Origin: Prunella strophiata | Taxonomy: Eukaryota; Chordata; Aves; Passeriformes; Prunellidae | NCBI GenBank assembly: GCA_036583965.1 | Contig: JAZBQD010000013.1 | Location: 3,884,144 to 3,948,143, forward strand | Direction of reading: 5' to 3' | Length of the DNA stretch: 64,000 bases | In this document: positions 34,358-46,979 of the stretch, piece after piece | Layout: every line of letters begins with the position of its first letter | How positions within the stretch are numbered: position 1 is the stretch's first letter | The notes under the pieces: model-generated | The model's database searches: none | The model's input: only the letters and a program-made list of their open reading frames with translations | What the model was told of the DNA's origin: nothing | Translations under genes and position numbers: made by a program

Positions 34358-36060
34358 TGATGCTCTGCTTTGGAAGCTGTTGGAGATGTGGATGGACATT
34401 GAACTGGTTTGGCCATGGACCCATCCAGAGGATGCTCACTGGGGCTGGATCCCAGCTGCTTTTCCCAAGAAAGGAGTGAGTGGGGAGGGGCCTGCAGGGT
34501 GAAGAAGCAGCAACAGCCACAGGACAATGTGCACTGTGTGCCAAGCTGGGAACAACCCTCAGATGGTGGCAGGGCACTGCTGCTGGAGCACCTTTAGCCT
34601 GGTAAATTTTGCAGGATCAAAGTGTTGCAAGAGGGAATTCACCACCTTTCTAGGGGCAAAGACCTGGTTTATGGCCTTTTTCCCTGCAAGGCTCCTGGCT
34701 GACCCCTCAGCCCTGGGCAGAGCCCAGCACCCAAGTGTCCCACTCTGCCTGTCCCCACATCCAGGTGCATCCAAGGTCAAGGCACTCACCAAAGTTGTAT
34801 TTTTTTTTTTTTCTTCCTTTCTCCACCCACAGCAAACCCAGGAGTGCCCACACTGGGGCACCTGCAGGGCTGTGCTGGCCCTTTGGGCACAGGATGGTGG
34901 CACAACCACACTGTCCCCTCCCTCCATCACCCTGCCCAAGTTTCTCCAGGCAGTAAATGAGGGCAGTGGAAGTGGAGCTGCAGCTTTTCCTGCAGGGTGC
35001 CAAGGCTGTGGGCACTGAGGGGCATCCACTGCCCACAAGGGCCATCCATCAGTGCCCAGCTCAGGAGCTTCAAGGGTGCTGGACCTGGTGTGAGGGGAGC
35101 TGAGATTGGGGTGAGGAGCTGTGCTGCCCTTGTTTGGGTCCATAAAGGATGGGGATGCCACAGCCCCTCCATCAGCACTGGCTTCACTGTGCCTGTGCAG
35201 GGAAGAGGGAAACCTGTGGGGTCTGAGTGTGAAAAACCATGATGGGAGTGGGACCAGCACAGGGTGGGACACCCCCAGCCAGCCCCTGGATCTCAGCATA
35301 CCCCTCCATCATCTCCAGACAGACACTGGATGCCTCTCCATCATCTCCAGGTGGACACCAGGGACCTGCCAAGCCTGTGTCCCCCTCCCCAGGACCAGCT
35401 GTGTCCCACCCCGGCTTTCTGTGCTGGCCCCCGTGGAAGCAGCCAGCTTCTCTGTGAGCAGGAGGGGGCTCTGCAGCTCACCTTGCCCCAGCAAAAGCCT
35501 TTTTCCCCTCCCTGCTCACCCAGCGAAGCCGCCCGGCCCGGATATTTAAGCAGAATGAGAAATAAAAGGCGCAGGGACAGACACTGAGCGCTCCCAGGCA
35601 AAGCCACTCGCAGCCGCCGGGAAGAGCAGAATGAAAGAGCAGCACAGGGAGGCAGGGAAGCCAGGCCACGTCCTTTTCTTCCCTTTGGCTCTAAAAAAGC
35701 TCCAGACTGGAAAGGGGGACGGAGGGTTGCAGCTGAAAATATGATTTTTCCCCTCGGAGTGGCGGATGCGAGCCGGCCCCGGGGAGCTTGCGGCAAAGCT
35801 GCGCAGCCGCCGCTGCTGCCCGAGTGCCACCGCCCAGAGGTCAGACACAGGGGACGGAGGGGACAGAGCCCGCAGCCACGTGTGTCCGAGCAGAAGAGAC
35901 AGGGCCCGGCTTCCCCGAGCTCCTCGCTGGGCTGCGGGGGGCACAGGCAGCCCCCGACCGCGGGCAGAAGGTCCCAGGGCCCGAGGATGCGCTCGGAGCT
36001 GGGGAGGATGCTCGCCTCTCTGCCCTCCCCGCTGGCAATGAGCAGCCTCCAATCACACGG
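34358..36060. other. Intergenic DNA with a CpG-rich cluster at about 35.5-36.05 kb
   Basis: The first 1.1 kb is plain GC-rich sequence containing a T-run (34800-34812). From about 35520 to 36050 CpG density rises clearly, with several CCGCC/GCCGCC motifs, giving open frames on both strands. No protein is recognised. The cluster could be an unannotated promoter or a methylation-controlled element. Confidence 0.4.
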
Positions 36061-36754
36061 ACAGCACCGCTGGATGTTGAGGAATTACTGGCAGCTCAGC
36101 TCGGGTCTGGCTGGAGGGGGGAGTTTGGGGATGCTCAGCACAAGTCCGGGCTGCAGAGCAGGAAGGCATCGGGCGGAAGGGGTCAGACTCAGGATACACG
36201 CCCTCCTCCAAGCCAGCACCGAGATGTTTCCATTCCTGGCTACAGCCCAGCTCCCAGTGCCAGCCCAGCTCCTGCTGCCCTTCCTCCAGCACCTCCCTGC
36301 ACTGAACCCACGGGCCAAGTCGGGGCAGGAGAAGATCTGAATTCCCCAAACTGCTCGAGCTCACCCTTCACCTTTCCTTGGCCACCCCTTGCACAAAAGT
36401 CCATCTCCCTGGGGAAGCTGAGATCTGGATAATGTGGCAGAGAGACAAGGGGCAATCCCCACCCTTTCACTTTGGATTCAGATCTTAAAGCTCATTTCAT
36501 GAGCCCTCAGGAAGATGTTGCCCAAGACCAAAGGTATTTAACCAAATCTGCCTGGGGAATGCTGATGGGACAAGTGGTTTGACCCCATGCAATCACCTCC
36601 TGCTGAGTTTTTTCCCTGGATTTTTCCCAGGATTTTTTAAATTGTGCTGGGGCAGTGGGAGCAGTGGACAGAGGAGCCTCCTCAGCCCCTGCCACGCAGG
36701 GCTGCCCACACCACAGGGGGATGGAGCAGGAGGGAGCAAAGTGCTGCATTTTGG

Positions 36755-37380
36755 CTTTTATAGACTATTACTGATAATGGAGAAGAACAAAAATGCTTTA
36801 AAATAAAGCACTCGAGGGCGTCAGCCTAAGCGTTAAATAGGCTTCTGCTAAAATGCTGCTTCCACTGAAAAAGCTTCCTGATTTGGATTGGAGGCATTAC
36901 CCTGCTTGGGAGGGAGCTGGAGCTTGGGTAGAGCTGGGGGGACAGGCAGCCCCATCCCAGGAAAGGGGCCCTGGTGCTTCTCCTGTGGGTGGGAGTGCTC
37001 CCACCTGGCATCCAGGGTGCTCCTTGCTCAGCTCACTGCCACCCAGGCAGAGGTGCCTCAGGAGAGCACCCACTCCCCTAAAGTTTGGGCTTCCCACCCA
37101 TCTGGAGAGCAGCACTGCCCCTGTAAAACACACACAGAGCGTTCTGCAGTGTTAATGGGCAGCACAACTGCTAATGTGTAAACTTTTACTGCTCTGGAGG
37201 GTAAACAGAGAGTTTGGGGAGCAGACACTTCCCATTAAGATGCACTAATGAAACGTGAAAATGTTTTAGTGTGCTGTAATTTTATATATTTTTGAGAGCA
37301 GCTGCAGTGCTGTTCCATTTGTGGCTAATTTAAGCACAATTAAACCAGGCTAAATTACAGCCAAGTACTCTGCAGGAACT
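36755..37380. promoter_or_regulatory. AT-rich candidate regulatory blocks upstream of SRRM4
   Basis: Two AT-rich patches (36755-36860 and 37180-37380) flank a GC-rich spacer. The second has CACTAATGAAACG, GTAATTTTATATATTTTTG, GGCTAATTTAAGCAC and ACAATTAAACC, again rich in homeodomain cores. No repeat family is recognised. Confidence 0.3.
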
Positions 37381-38711
37381 GATGTGACAAGGGACGTGTC
37401 CAGGGGCCCCAAATCTCGCTGACCTTGCTGTCACTGTTCAGGCTGCTTTGCAAGCTGGGTCAAGAACTGACAGCTCCTGGAGCTTGCCCAAAGGTCACAG
37501 CAGATCCCTGAGGACAATGGGATCTTCCAGACAGGGTGGGGCAAGTGCTCCATGAGCTCCAGAGCTGTTTGGGGTATCTGGGTGTGCCTGGATCTTGGAA
37601 AGGTCTCTTCCCTGTTGCTGGGGGCTTGGATGAGCCCAGGGCTGTAGAAAACCCTTCCTGCTTGGCCAGAGACCCTCACTCCCCCTTGCAGCACGCTGAT
37701 GTCCTTCCTGGGACATCTCCTCAGCCCCAATTACCTGGGCAATGCTGAGGCTGCATCCCACTCTCACCCCAGCTGCCTCCTGGGCAGGCTGATTCATCTC
37801 AGGAGAAAAAACCCCAAAAACCTAATTTTTCTGGAGAATGAAGGAGCTGGTGGGATTTTGTTCTTCCTTTTGGGTAAAGGGAGGAATAGAATACCTGGAG
37901 GCTTTGTCATGCCTGCTGGTATCACCTCTGCAGCATCCTGAGCTGGGCTGGTGGCTGCACTGCTGGGTCCTGGCTCCCCTCAGCAGGGATGGAGCCCCAC
38001 AGCCCTGGGTCCTGCATGGTTTAGGGTGCAGAGCCTGTTCTCAGCAGTTTGGGGGTGCTTTTTACTGCTCTGGTTAGCTGAGGGTGGCCCTGCCCCGGTG
38101 AGGATTGCTCTGAGGCTTTCAAAAGCACCAGCAGCCAGCTCAGAGTTCTACAGCCCCCGGCACAGGAGCTGCTGCTCTCCAAGGGCTTTGCCAATTGATT
38201 TAGGCAATTGCTGTAAATCCCCTGTGGCCCCTGGTTAGACCCAATTCAGCTCAGGGACTAGCAGGGCTGACATCCTCCCACAGCCTTTAGGGCTGCTCCT
38301 GGTGCCAAGGGGCACCACACCCCTGCAGATCTGTGCCCCACCTCTCCCCATGGCAGATGGGCACCAGGCTTGGCACAGGAGCAGCACGGCAGGGCCCGGC
38401 ATGGCCAGGATTGTCCTACTCAGCCTTGCTGCAGGACTCACATGCCCCTTTCATCTCCCTCCGTGCCTCTGCCCAAAACCTGAGGCAGAGGGAACGCCAC
38501 CTGGGGAAGGTGACTCCGTGACAGCAGAGCCCACCCACAGCCCCCGTCTGCTCCTGCTGCCTCTCACAAGCCCCGTTAATTAGGCCACGCCTCATCAGCT
38601 CCAATTAGCGGGCAGGTCGTTCCCTGAGCCATCAGGCAGCTCCATCCCCCGCGGCAGGGGGAGCCTCAGCATCCCCCGACTGGTTCCACTCACAGATCCC
38701 ATGGATCCCAT
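37381..38711. other. Intergenic stretch without recognised features
   Basis: GC-rich DNA with short AT-rich interruptions (for example CAATTGATTTAGGCAATTGC near 38190). I see no gene, repeat or RNA. Confidence 0.55.
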
Positions 38712-39065
38712 TGTCAGGAGCTTTTTATCCCAATTTCCCCTCTCTCTTTCCCCATTGGCTGAGGTACTTGAGAGGCTCAGACTTCCCAAAACACCTGATA
38801 CCAAAGATTTCCCTCTAATGTATAACCCTCCCTCTTAACTTTTTAATTCTTATGGAATTTAGGGGTTTTTCTTCCCCATTGTTTCTTTCATCTTTCAATA
38901 TCTAATTTCATTTATCAGCAAACCCACAGTTTATTTGTAAAAGCAAATATCTCTTCCCATTCATCAATCAGTGGAATCCTTCCCATTCTTTTATCTCCCA
39001 ACGCTAGCTTTATCTACCAGCAGACCCACAGCTTGTTTGTAAAGACAAAGCTGCTATTCCTCTCA
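38712..39065 (-). mobile_element. LTR-derived element, family A, minus copy (internally deleted)
   Basis: This is the reverse complement of the element at 53823-54352, alike over about 350 bp. Read on the minus strand it starts TGAGAGGAATAGC and contains two diverged copies of a CTTTACAAACAAGCTGTGGG-type unit. A GGATAAAAAG TATA-like box follows, and it ends CCTGACA. Relative to the plus copy it lacks the segment between GGATAAAAAG and the end. GGGATCC(A/G)TGG repeats flank both ends and may include the target-site duplication. No viral coding sequence is present. Confidence 0.7.
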
Positions 39066-39472
39066 CCACGGATCCCATGGATCCCACGGATCCCAGCTCT
39101 GGAGGAAGCTGCAGCCAAGGCCAAACCTCCCCAGTGCGGCCGCCAGCTCTGCTCTAATTAATCCAATTACAACGCTGCGTTGGCGGCGCAACCGGTGGAT
39201 TAATTGCGGTTCGTTCCAGGTAGATGGAGGCAGAAATGCTCAAACTGGCTTCTTGTTTGCTGTTAACTGTGCCAAGGCCAGCCTCAAAGCAGCTGGGGAG
39301 GAAGGAGTCCTGCCACCAGCATCATCCTCGGTGGGACAGCGAGGAGCTGGGTGCCTGCAGAGCCCTCGCACACTCCCAGAAACAAATCCTTGCTTGAGAC
39401 TAAAAAAACAAAGATTAGGGGGATCAAGGTGGGAGCAGGAGTATGAAGTAAAAGGCTGCTTGCTCTCAAACG

Positions 39473-39503
<31 letters not shown>

Positions 39504-40344
39504 GAATTAAAAGGAGATTATTGGAAACAACTGATTGTTCAGACTGTCAAAGAGATGAAAGTGTCAGGAGTAAACAGATGCCAGTCACGATTCAGCGCTC
39601 ATTAAGGCAGGAGAAGGATTCATTTCATATGCATGATTAACTCCTGGCCACTGATGATTTACACAGCAGATGATCAAAGGAGAATTAATTATTGCACAAA
39701 TCGGGCTGCTGCCAGCCCAGCCCCTGTCCCTGAGGGCGCTGCCGGTGGCACAGCCCGTGGTCCCCAAAACCAGGACAGCCCTGGCCACCGCTGCCCCAGG
39801 CCATGCCTGGGTGGCTGGGAGCTGTTTGCCCCCACAGTTCTCAGCCCATCCACCCCATTTCACTGCCCAGCACCCCCAGGATCCGGGGCTGCACCACCAG
39901 GCACCGTCAGCATCACTGGGGATGTCCAGCTCACAGCCCAGCCATGCCCTCCCCGTTAGCAGTAATTAACCCAGGCAAGGTGTCTCTCCACTTGACACCT
40001 TCTCTTTCCTTTTGTGATTGAGTCTCTCTCGGTTACAAATCCTGTAATTAAAGGAAGGAACTCCACTCCCTTCACCTGATTTATTTTTTAATACCGTCCC
40101 CTTTTGATCTCGTTTCTCTCTTAATTAAATTACGAGCCGTGAATCAACATCACTACCGAAGCTGCTCTGCCTCACTCACTTCCCTCCTCTGAGAGGAATC
40201 ACCAAGAGTGACAGGCAAACAGCAGCTCTGCTCATGCTGGGATTTCATGGGAGCACAGGGGCTGCATCCTGCTGGGCTCATGCAGAGCAAACATGAACCC
40301 CAGGCCCAGGTGAGGAGCAGGGAGTGATGCTGTGTTCCAGACTG
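39066..40344. other. Intergenic DNA with AT-rich blocks and a (TA)n microsatellite
   Basis: Holds a (TA)n run at 39473-39502 and AT-rich patches at 39150-39240 (TCTAATTAATCCAATTAC), 39510-39720 (CATATGCATGATTAAC, GAATTAATTATTG) and 39950-40160 (TCTTAATTAAATTACG). These patches resemble candidate enhancers; the rest is plain. No gene is seen. Confidence 0.4.
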
Positions 40345-41007
40345 CAAGGCAAGGTGTATTCTATTTGCCATCTGTAGGGCAGTTGTCTTTTGTCAAGTGG
40401 ACAGTTTTCCTTATCTCTTCCATAATCACTCCTCCCTCGGGAGGGGACAGCTGTTGATAACAGGTTATTGACTGTCACTGCCTGACTGATAAGAACTACA
40501 GCATCCCACTGGGAGATGCTCTGCTCAGAGGGAGGAGCCAAGCATTCCCACCTGGATATAATCTGGAGATTCTGGAAATACCACACAGCTTCTCCACTGG
40601 ATTTCCCAGAGGAACAGCAGCTGCCTCTTCTTCCACTGAATCTTCAGAGGAAGACTACACTTTTTTTTTTTTTTTTCCTACAGGATCCCTGCTCCAGCAG
40701 AGCCACACCTGACACTCCAGGAGCACTGCAGCCACATTTCCAACTGGACTGCTACCAACACCCTGACCAACAGGGTGTCAGGCTGTGTTCTGACTCTGGC
40801 AGTGTTGTTTTAGTTCACTGCATTGTTTATTTTATCCTTTTTTTTTCTTCCCTATTAAAGAACTGTTATTTCCTGCCACATATTTGTTGCCTGAGAGCCC
40901 CCCTTAATTTAAAATGTATAGCAATTCAGAGGGAAGGGGTTTACATTTTCCATTTCAGGGAGGCTCCTGCCTTCCTTAGCAGGCACCTGTCTTTCCAAAC
41001 CAAGACA
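40345..41007 (+). mobile_element. Solo LTR-like element, family B, plus copy
   Basis: An element of about 660 bp ending CAAACCAAGACA, with a TATA-like GGATATAATCTGG near 40555, a poly-T tract at 40661-40677 followed by CCTACAG, and ATTAAAG near 40855. A second copy lies in reverse at 60750-61431. I recognise this as a common passerine LTR family but cannot name it with certainty. No internal viral region is attached, so it is a solo LTR. Confidence 0.72.
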
Positions 41008-42640
41008 TGCTGTGGGATGATTTTACAGCCAGTTTTGTCCCTGGCAGGTGCTGCAGGACACGGGGCAGCTGGAGAGGCATCACCCTTCTGCCTGTGCCTG
41101 CTCTCAGGGATGGAAAATCCTGCTGGAAAGAGCACCTGGGCCCTGCTGGGATGGTCCATCAAGTCCACAAAGGCCCTGCAGCCCAGCTGGCTCCAGGATC
41201 TCTGCCCACCCTCGAGCATCCTTGGCACGAGTGGTGCCTGTCCCCACATCCCTCCTCACCGTGGCACCCCTGTGCCCTCCAGGCTGCTCCCCTGCGCCTC
41301 CCCTCCCAGCCCTGCGGCCACCACGGAGGGACAATCGGCTGTCACCACCGCCTGCCCGGAGAGCCCCGTCCCCTGCGGTGCGGGAGGGCCGGGGAGCCGC
41401 GAGTGCCGGGACCGGGCTGGCACCGTCACTGTCTCCGTGCAGCCGGGGGGTGACAGAGCTGTTAGTGACCGATAATGGTGGGCTGCACTTAAATGCACCG
41501 CTCTGCAGGACTGCAGCAACACCGGGACAGGAGGATAAATCAGAGAGCGCTCCCAGGAGCCTCATCCCGCTGGAAGCGTCCCCTGCGGACAGCCAGAGTG
41601 AGGGCAGGGGAGGCGGCAAAGCCACCTCTGCCTCATCCCCTCATTGAGTGCAAATGAGCCTGATGCCAATTTAATGAACTGCTGATGACTATCGCCTTTA
41701 TTTTTAAATCTGAATTCCCGCAGGAGTCACCTTCAGCGGGGAAGCAGCCCCTCCCCAGCGGCGGCAGCCTGGATTGATTGCGTGTAGCTGATTAGCAATT
41801 ACAGTGGTAAATACCATCATCACCCCGGGCTGGGCACGGGCTGATGGCAGATTCTGGGGTCCCTGCAGGGATGGGACCCTCGGGGGCCACAGGCACCTCC
41901 CGGCTGGAGGGGACAGTCCCTCACATCGTTTTCTTCCCAAGGATTGTGGTGGGTCTGTGTGGTGGGCTGAGCTCACCACCTTTCCCTCCCCCAGGATAAG
42001 TCTCTCCTGCTGCCGCCGAGCTGGCACTTACAGGCATTTATGAATTGTGTCTTTAATACGGCGCTGGAATATTTGCCCCATAAATTCTTAAGATCAGATT
42101 TATGGATGAGCTATTACTGACATCACAGACTATTAATAAATCGGTTAAACCTACAGAGAAGATTGTACTCCCCCATTTTACGATGGCACAATAAGCACAT
42201 GAAAAGGGCTGTAAGGCAGCACAGCAGCTGCGGGTGGTGATGCCCGGCCACCGTGGCACACGGGCCATGTGCTCTGTCCCCCGGGCCACCAGCCATCCCT
42301 CCCTGTGGCGCTGTGGGATGCCCGGGGCTGGGTGAGCAGCCTGCCCGCTCCTCAGAGCCGGGGATCCCAGCACATCCCCCTGTCCCCGGAGGCAGAGGGG
42401 CCGCAGGGGAGGCGCAGTCAGTGCCAGGCACTCAGGAGGGTGGAAGGGACACAGAGGACGCTGCTGGGACCGCGCTGCCTCCCCTGCTCAGGAGAGGAGC
42501 TATTTGCAGAGCGAGTGCGCAGCTATTTCTGGGCGAGGCTTCATTGAGAAAAGCCATCTGGAGAGAGGCGGCAGCGGCGCCGGGAGCAGCTGGCCCCGCA
42601 GCTCCGGGAGCCGGTGCGTTCCCAGGGCTGCGATGCTCGG
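41008..42640. other. Intergenic DNA: CpG clusters alternating with AT-rich blocks
   Basis: CpG-rich at about 41240-41460 and 42290-42640. AT-rich with homeodomain-like cores at 41640-41830 (CCAATTTAATGAAC, GATTAGCAATTACAG) and 42030-42200 (GAGCTATTACTGAC, TTAATAAATCGG). Open frames occur on both strands in the CpG parts but none resembles a known protein. Confidence 0.4.
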
Positions 42641-45600
42641 GGGAAATGCAGTCTCTCCTCATTCCCAGCCACATCAGCTGGCTGGATACCGGGATGCTTT
42701 GCCCCCAGTTCAGAGCCAGAGAAACCTGGTGGTTTTATCCTCACTGCCCACCCTTGGCAGGGCTGTTGCCAGCCTGGGGAGATGCTCAACCTTCCCACGT
42801 GATGCCTAAGATTTAGGCAGACAAGACCTGGAGACACCCTGAGACCACATCCTGGGTGATCCATCATGGTGACAGGAGATGTGGGATGGAGGGCTTGAGC
42901 CCCACACCAGCTGCTGGAATGGGGGTACCATGTGAGATTCTCTTCCTGAAGGGAAAGGGGCTGTGGAGGGCAGTGGCAGGAGGAAGATGCCACTGCTGGG
43001 AAGCCTGGCCAAGGCATGGGGTTGGGAGCAGCGGGCTGGCAGTGACCCCACTGCAGTGGCCCCACATCCAGCCTGTGCCCCCTGGCACCACCAAGCATGA
43101 GGAGCTCCCTGTGAGCATCAGGACATGGCCCCAGGAGCACAGGGGGAGATAAACAAACACAAATGCAATATTTTCTTCCACCACCAAGTTTCCATCAGTG
43201 CTGGCTGGCTGGGTTTGATTAAACCTCTCATTTATTACATTTTGCAATACAATTTCACTACCAGATTAAACACACATAAAACCCACAGGAAGGGTCCCAG
43301 CACACCCAGTCCCCAGAGCCAGCACAAGCTGTGACATTTGGGCTGGGGGGACAGTGGGACCCTGGCTGGTGGCCCTGCAGCTGGCAATGCAGCCCTGTGT
43401 GGGTGGGTTCCCTGGGGATGGAGGCAGGGGGACCCATGGAGCTGAGGAGGGGCCAGGGCAGCACTGCAGATGCTCCTCCAGCACTGGCTCACCAACACAC
43501 ATCACCTGGGGAAGGGACACACGGCCACCCAGGCCTGATGTGCCCCTGTCCCTGAGCTGGACTGTCCCTGGGGCAGCAGCTCTCCATGGGAGAGAGGCTG
43601 ATGCAATCCCATCCTGCTGAGGAAGAGCTCCAGCAGCCCAGAGCCTTCTCCACGGGGCAGTTTCACCATGCAGGCATGAGGGGCTGCCCCAGCAGGCTCT
43701 CAGCTCTCTGCCTGCTGCCCCTGGAGGAGCTGGCTGCTCAAATCCACTCCAGCCCTGCAGCTGCTGGGCTGTGCAGCCTCTGCTGACACCAGCCCCGCTC
43801 CCGGGCACTTGAAAAGCCTCTGTGTAAAAGAAATTAATAACAAAGTGAATTGCACTCGAATGCAGAGATAAAGCAGTGGCAGGGGAGCAGTGGAGTGTGA
43901 GGAGGAGTTTAACCTCCCCTCCCCACAAGCCCAGGCAGTGATGGATGATGACATTATCACAAAACCAGGTCAGATTAAGACCAAAACAAGCTGAGATCCA
44001 CCAGGCTTCCTGCTGGGGTCCTCACTGGTGGGGCTGGGTGTCAGAAGGCTGACAGCAGCTGTCAAATCATTGATTCCTGAGCAGGCTGGCTTTCCTTGCC
44101 AGCCCTGTGATTGGAAGCTGGGAGGGCTGGAGCTGCCTCCTGACCCCAGTGGGGCTCTGGTGGGGCTCACCCAGCAGCCAGAGATCGATGCTCACCCCTG
44201 AGCCAGCTGCCTCCAGGCTGGGGGTGTTTGTTTGCTTTGTGATGGACAGATTTGGGAGAACTGCATCCTAAAAGCTCTATGGCCTCATCTGGAGGCTGTG
44301 GGGTTTCACCCCCAGCCTTTGCCAGATCAATGCAGCAGCAAATCAGCCCACCATGGAGCTGCCCTCGATCCTGACCAGCGTGGAGAAGGGAAAATGTATT
44401 TTAAAAAGATACAGGTTTGCAAGGGCACAACTCACTGTGTGCCCCATGGGCAGGAATGAGAGGCTGGAGCAGAGTAGGAGCATCTTCCACAAGCTACAAC
44501 TCCGAGGGGGACACAATTTTTCCCCAGTTTTCAGCTGGAGTTTTCAGGGAGCAGCATCAGCAAAATATCCCTGGCTGGGGAAGCAGCAGCCAGCAGGACC
44601 TGAGTGCCCCAGCTCCATCATCAGCAGAGGTTAACGAGACGTCTGAGCTGTCCTTCAGCACCAAGAGACAGGAAATGCCTGTGGGAGAAGAAATGGGCCG
44701 GGCTGGTAACTCCAGAGCTCACCCAGAGGCTCCTGTTGGTGACTGACTCTTTGGACAGGCAGTGTCCCATCCCCAGGCAGTGTCCCCCTGGCTGCCATCC
44801 CTCCCCAAGCCCCTCTGTGCTCCTGATTCCCAAGGGGATTTGTCTTGCAGGGCCCCTGCAGGTGCTGGCAGGAGGGAGTCAGGAGCTGTTCCCACCTGTC
44901 AGGGCACAGCAACTTAATGTCATTCAGAGCTGGGATCTCACCTCCAAATCCCTCCTTCCCCTGACAAGAGCAAAAACCATCCACTCAAATCTTCAAACAG
45001 CAGTTCAAAGCCTTTACATTGCTCTCAAGATTAATTAGCAGCTAAATAATAATCCAGGATAAGTCTTAAGAACCACGACATGGTCAGCCAGTGATGTGCA
45101 GGATCCAAGGCAGGAGAAAATTTCATGTTCCTGGTGAAATCCAACATCTCCCAGGAAAATGCAGCCTCTCCCCATAACAAACAGCTGTGTCAAGAGTCAA
45201 TCCTCACCAGAGGAACATTGCAAAGCAAACTCACCTGGGGCACAGGGGCTGTTTGTTAACCTGTGTTAACCTCGGGCAGGGCAGCAGCAGAGCTCTGGTC
45301 CCTGGGGGCCAACCCAAATTCCCACCAGTGGGGTGGAGAACAGCTTCTGGTGGGTCAGAGCTGCAGGGTCAGGCACAGCCATGGCCTGAGGGGGGACATT
45401 GAATAGAGGCACACCGTGTCAGACCTGGGACATGCAAGGAGAAAGGACTGCCATTGCCTCATCCTGACGTGGGCACTGAGCCCTGGCACCTCTGCCATGG
45501 CTCAGAACAATGCCTTTCCTGCTCTGGGCTCCCACCTGAGGCTCACATCCCACTCCAGAGGCCACCATGGCAGGCTACAGCCCAAACCACAACTGGAACC

Positions 45601-45683
45601 CAATCCCCACCAGCCTGGGAGTGCCACTCCTGTCCTAGCAAGCCCCCTTTTCCCAGGCACCTCTGACCTCTAGGAAGAAAAAT
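42641..45683. other. Intergenic stretch, mostly featureless
   Basis: GC-rich DNA with small AT-rich patches (43140-43280, 43810-43880, 44990-45080). No gene, RNA or repeat family is recognised. Confidence 0.5.
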
Positions 45684-45770
45684 TAAACTAACAAACTAAC
45701 TAACTGACTAACTAACTAACTAACTACATAAGTAAATAAATAAATAAATAAATGAACAAATAAATAACTA
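45684..45770. repeat. Compound tetranucleotide microsatellite (CTAA)n-(AAAT)n
   Basis: ACTAACTAACTGACTAAC-type repeats to about 45726 pass into TAAATAAATAAATAAATGAA repeats to about 45770. Confidence 0.95.
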
Positions 45771-45879
45771 CCTCTCTGCAGCGAGCTGGCTGCACCAGAA
45801 CATTTCTTTCACAGAATGCATCATTTATTTTCAATTATCGTGCTGCTTTCCCCCCTCCCTGTGCATCTCGCTGGTGGAA

Positions 45880-46130
45880 AGTTTGCAGAGTTACCGAAGA
45901 GGAGCAGCGGCTCCAGAGGAGGGACACACAGGGTGGGGACAGCAGGGAGGGCAGGGGAGGAGGGAGGGCCGCCTCGGGGCTGGGGTCAGGCGGGGAGAGG
46001 TGTCCCGGCTGCCAGCTCCCCTCCGGATCACCGCGGGAGGAGGTGACAGCAGCCAGCAGGGCAGGGGCGGTGACAGGGACACGGCGGGGGAGGGCACAAG
46101 GAGGGATGAGAGCAGCGCCGGGGGCGTCTC
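45880..46130. other. CpG- and G-rich block
   Basis: About 250 bp of purine-rich, CpG-bearing DNA (GGAGGGCCGCCTCGGGG, GACACGGCGGGGG) giving open frames on both strands with no recognisable product. Confidence 0.4.
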
Positions 46131-46348
46131 CTCCCTCCGGTGCCACCCTCCCAGCCCCTTCTCCCCCTTCCCCTCTCCTCCAGGGACCTGCTCTCAGTGC
46201 CTGGGTGAGCCAGAGCTTGGGGCTGCTGCCAAGTCAAGCTTTGGCTGCCAGGAGATGCCCAGCCCTGACCCCTGGTGTGAGTTTGACCTTTGAGGCTGGC
46301 CCAGTCCAATCTGGCTGGCTCTGGACCTTAGCCCTGATCAACCTCACA

Positions 46349-46760
46349 TGGGACAAAAGCAAGAGACCAAAGGTGCTCTTGTCCTCTGGGAACAAAGTCC
46401 TGCTTTATTTCCTTGGTAGGAGCCACCAGACAATCCACAGTGCTTCCCAGGTGGAAAAGAGAACAAGCTCACCTGTGCAGGGGGTTTTAAGCTCAGGGGA
46501 AGGGGGGCAGAGGAAGGGGAGCACAGCCTTGGGATACAAGGGGGAAGGGGCGAGGGGAGGGGTGAACCCAGGATTAACCCCTGCCCACCAGGGCCTGGGG
46601 GGGAAAGGGGAGGAATGGGACAAACCCTGTGATACAACAGGATACAGATTATATAACAGTGCAAATGACCCAAACACCCAGTGCAAAAACAATTATCAAC
46701 TAAAAGACTACTTAGTGCAATACAACACCCTGGGACACAGCTGGACACGGAGCTGGAGAC
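46349..46760 (-). mobile_element. Possible LTR-derived repeat, minus orientation
   Basis: On the minus strand this has a TTAAAACCCCC box, a GCACAGGTGAGC stretch, then GGAAATAAAGCAGGACTTTG, the arrangement of an LTR promoter followed by a polyadenylation signal. A very G-rich tract (46495-46615) lies inside. There is no second copy in the window, so this is a structural guess. Confidence 0.4.
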
Positions 46761-46979
46761 CCCCAGACCTCCAGGGGCTGCCCCTGAGGCACTTGTGTGA
46801 CACCCTGTGCCACATCCCCAGCCCACAGGAGATGCTGAGCTGCAGCCCAGGCACAATTCAGTGTCTTCACCCCACACTTGCACACCAAGCAGCTTTTTTA
46901 TTCCCAGGTGTGCCTCAGCCAAAGCCATTTGAAAATCTCCCACACGTCATGAAGGATTTTCTAATGGGGCTCAGCAGAC

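Noticed and set aside
39190..39230. tRNA-like GGTTCGTTCCAGG segment
   Set aside because: The T-arm cannot pair properly and no acceptor or anticodon arm is present.
44654..44671. Second possible RE1 site (TTCAGCACC followed by AGACAG)
   Set aside because: The left half-site is perfect but the right half is partial and the spacing is one base off the canonical form; likely chance.
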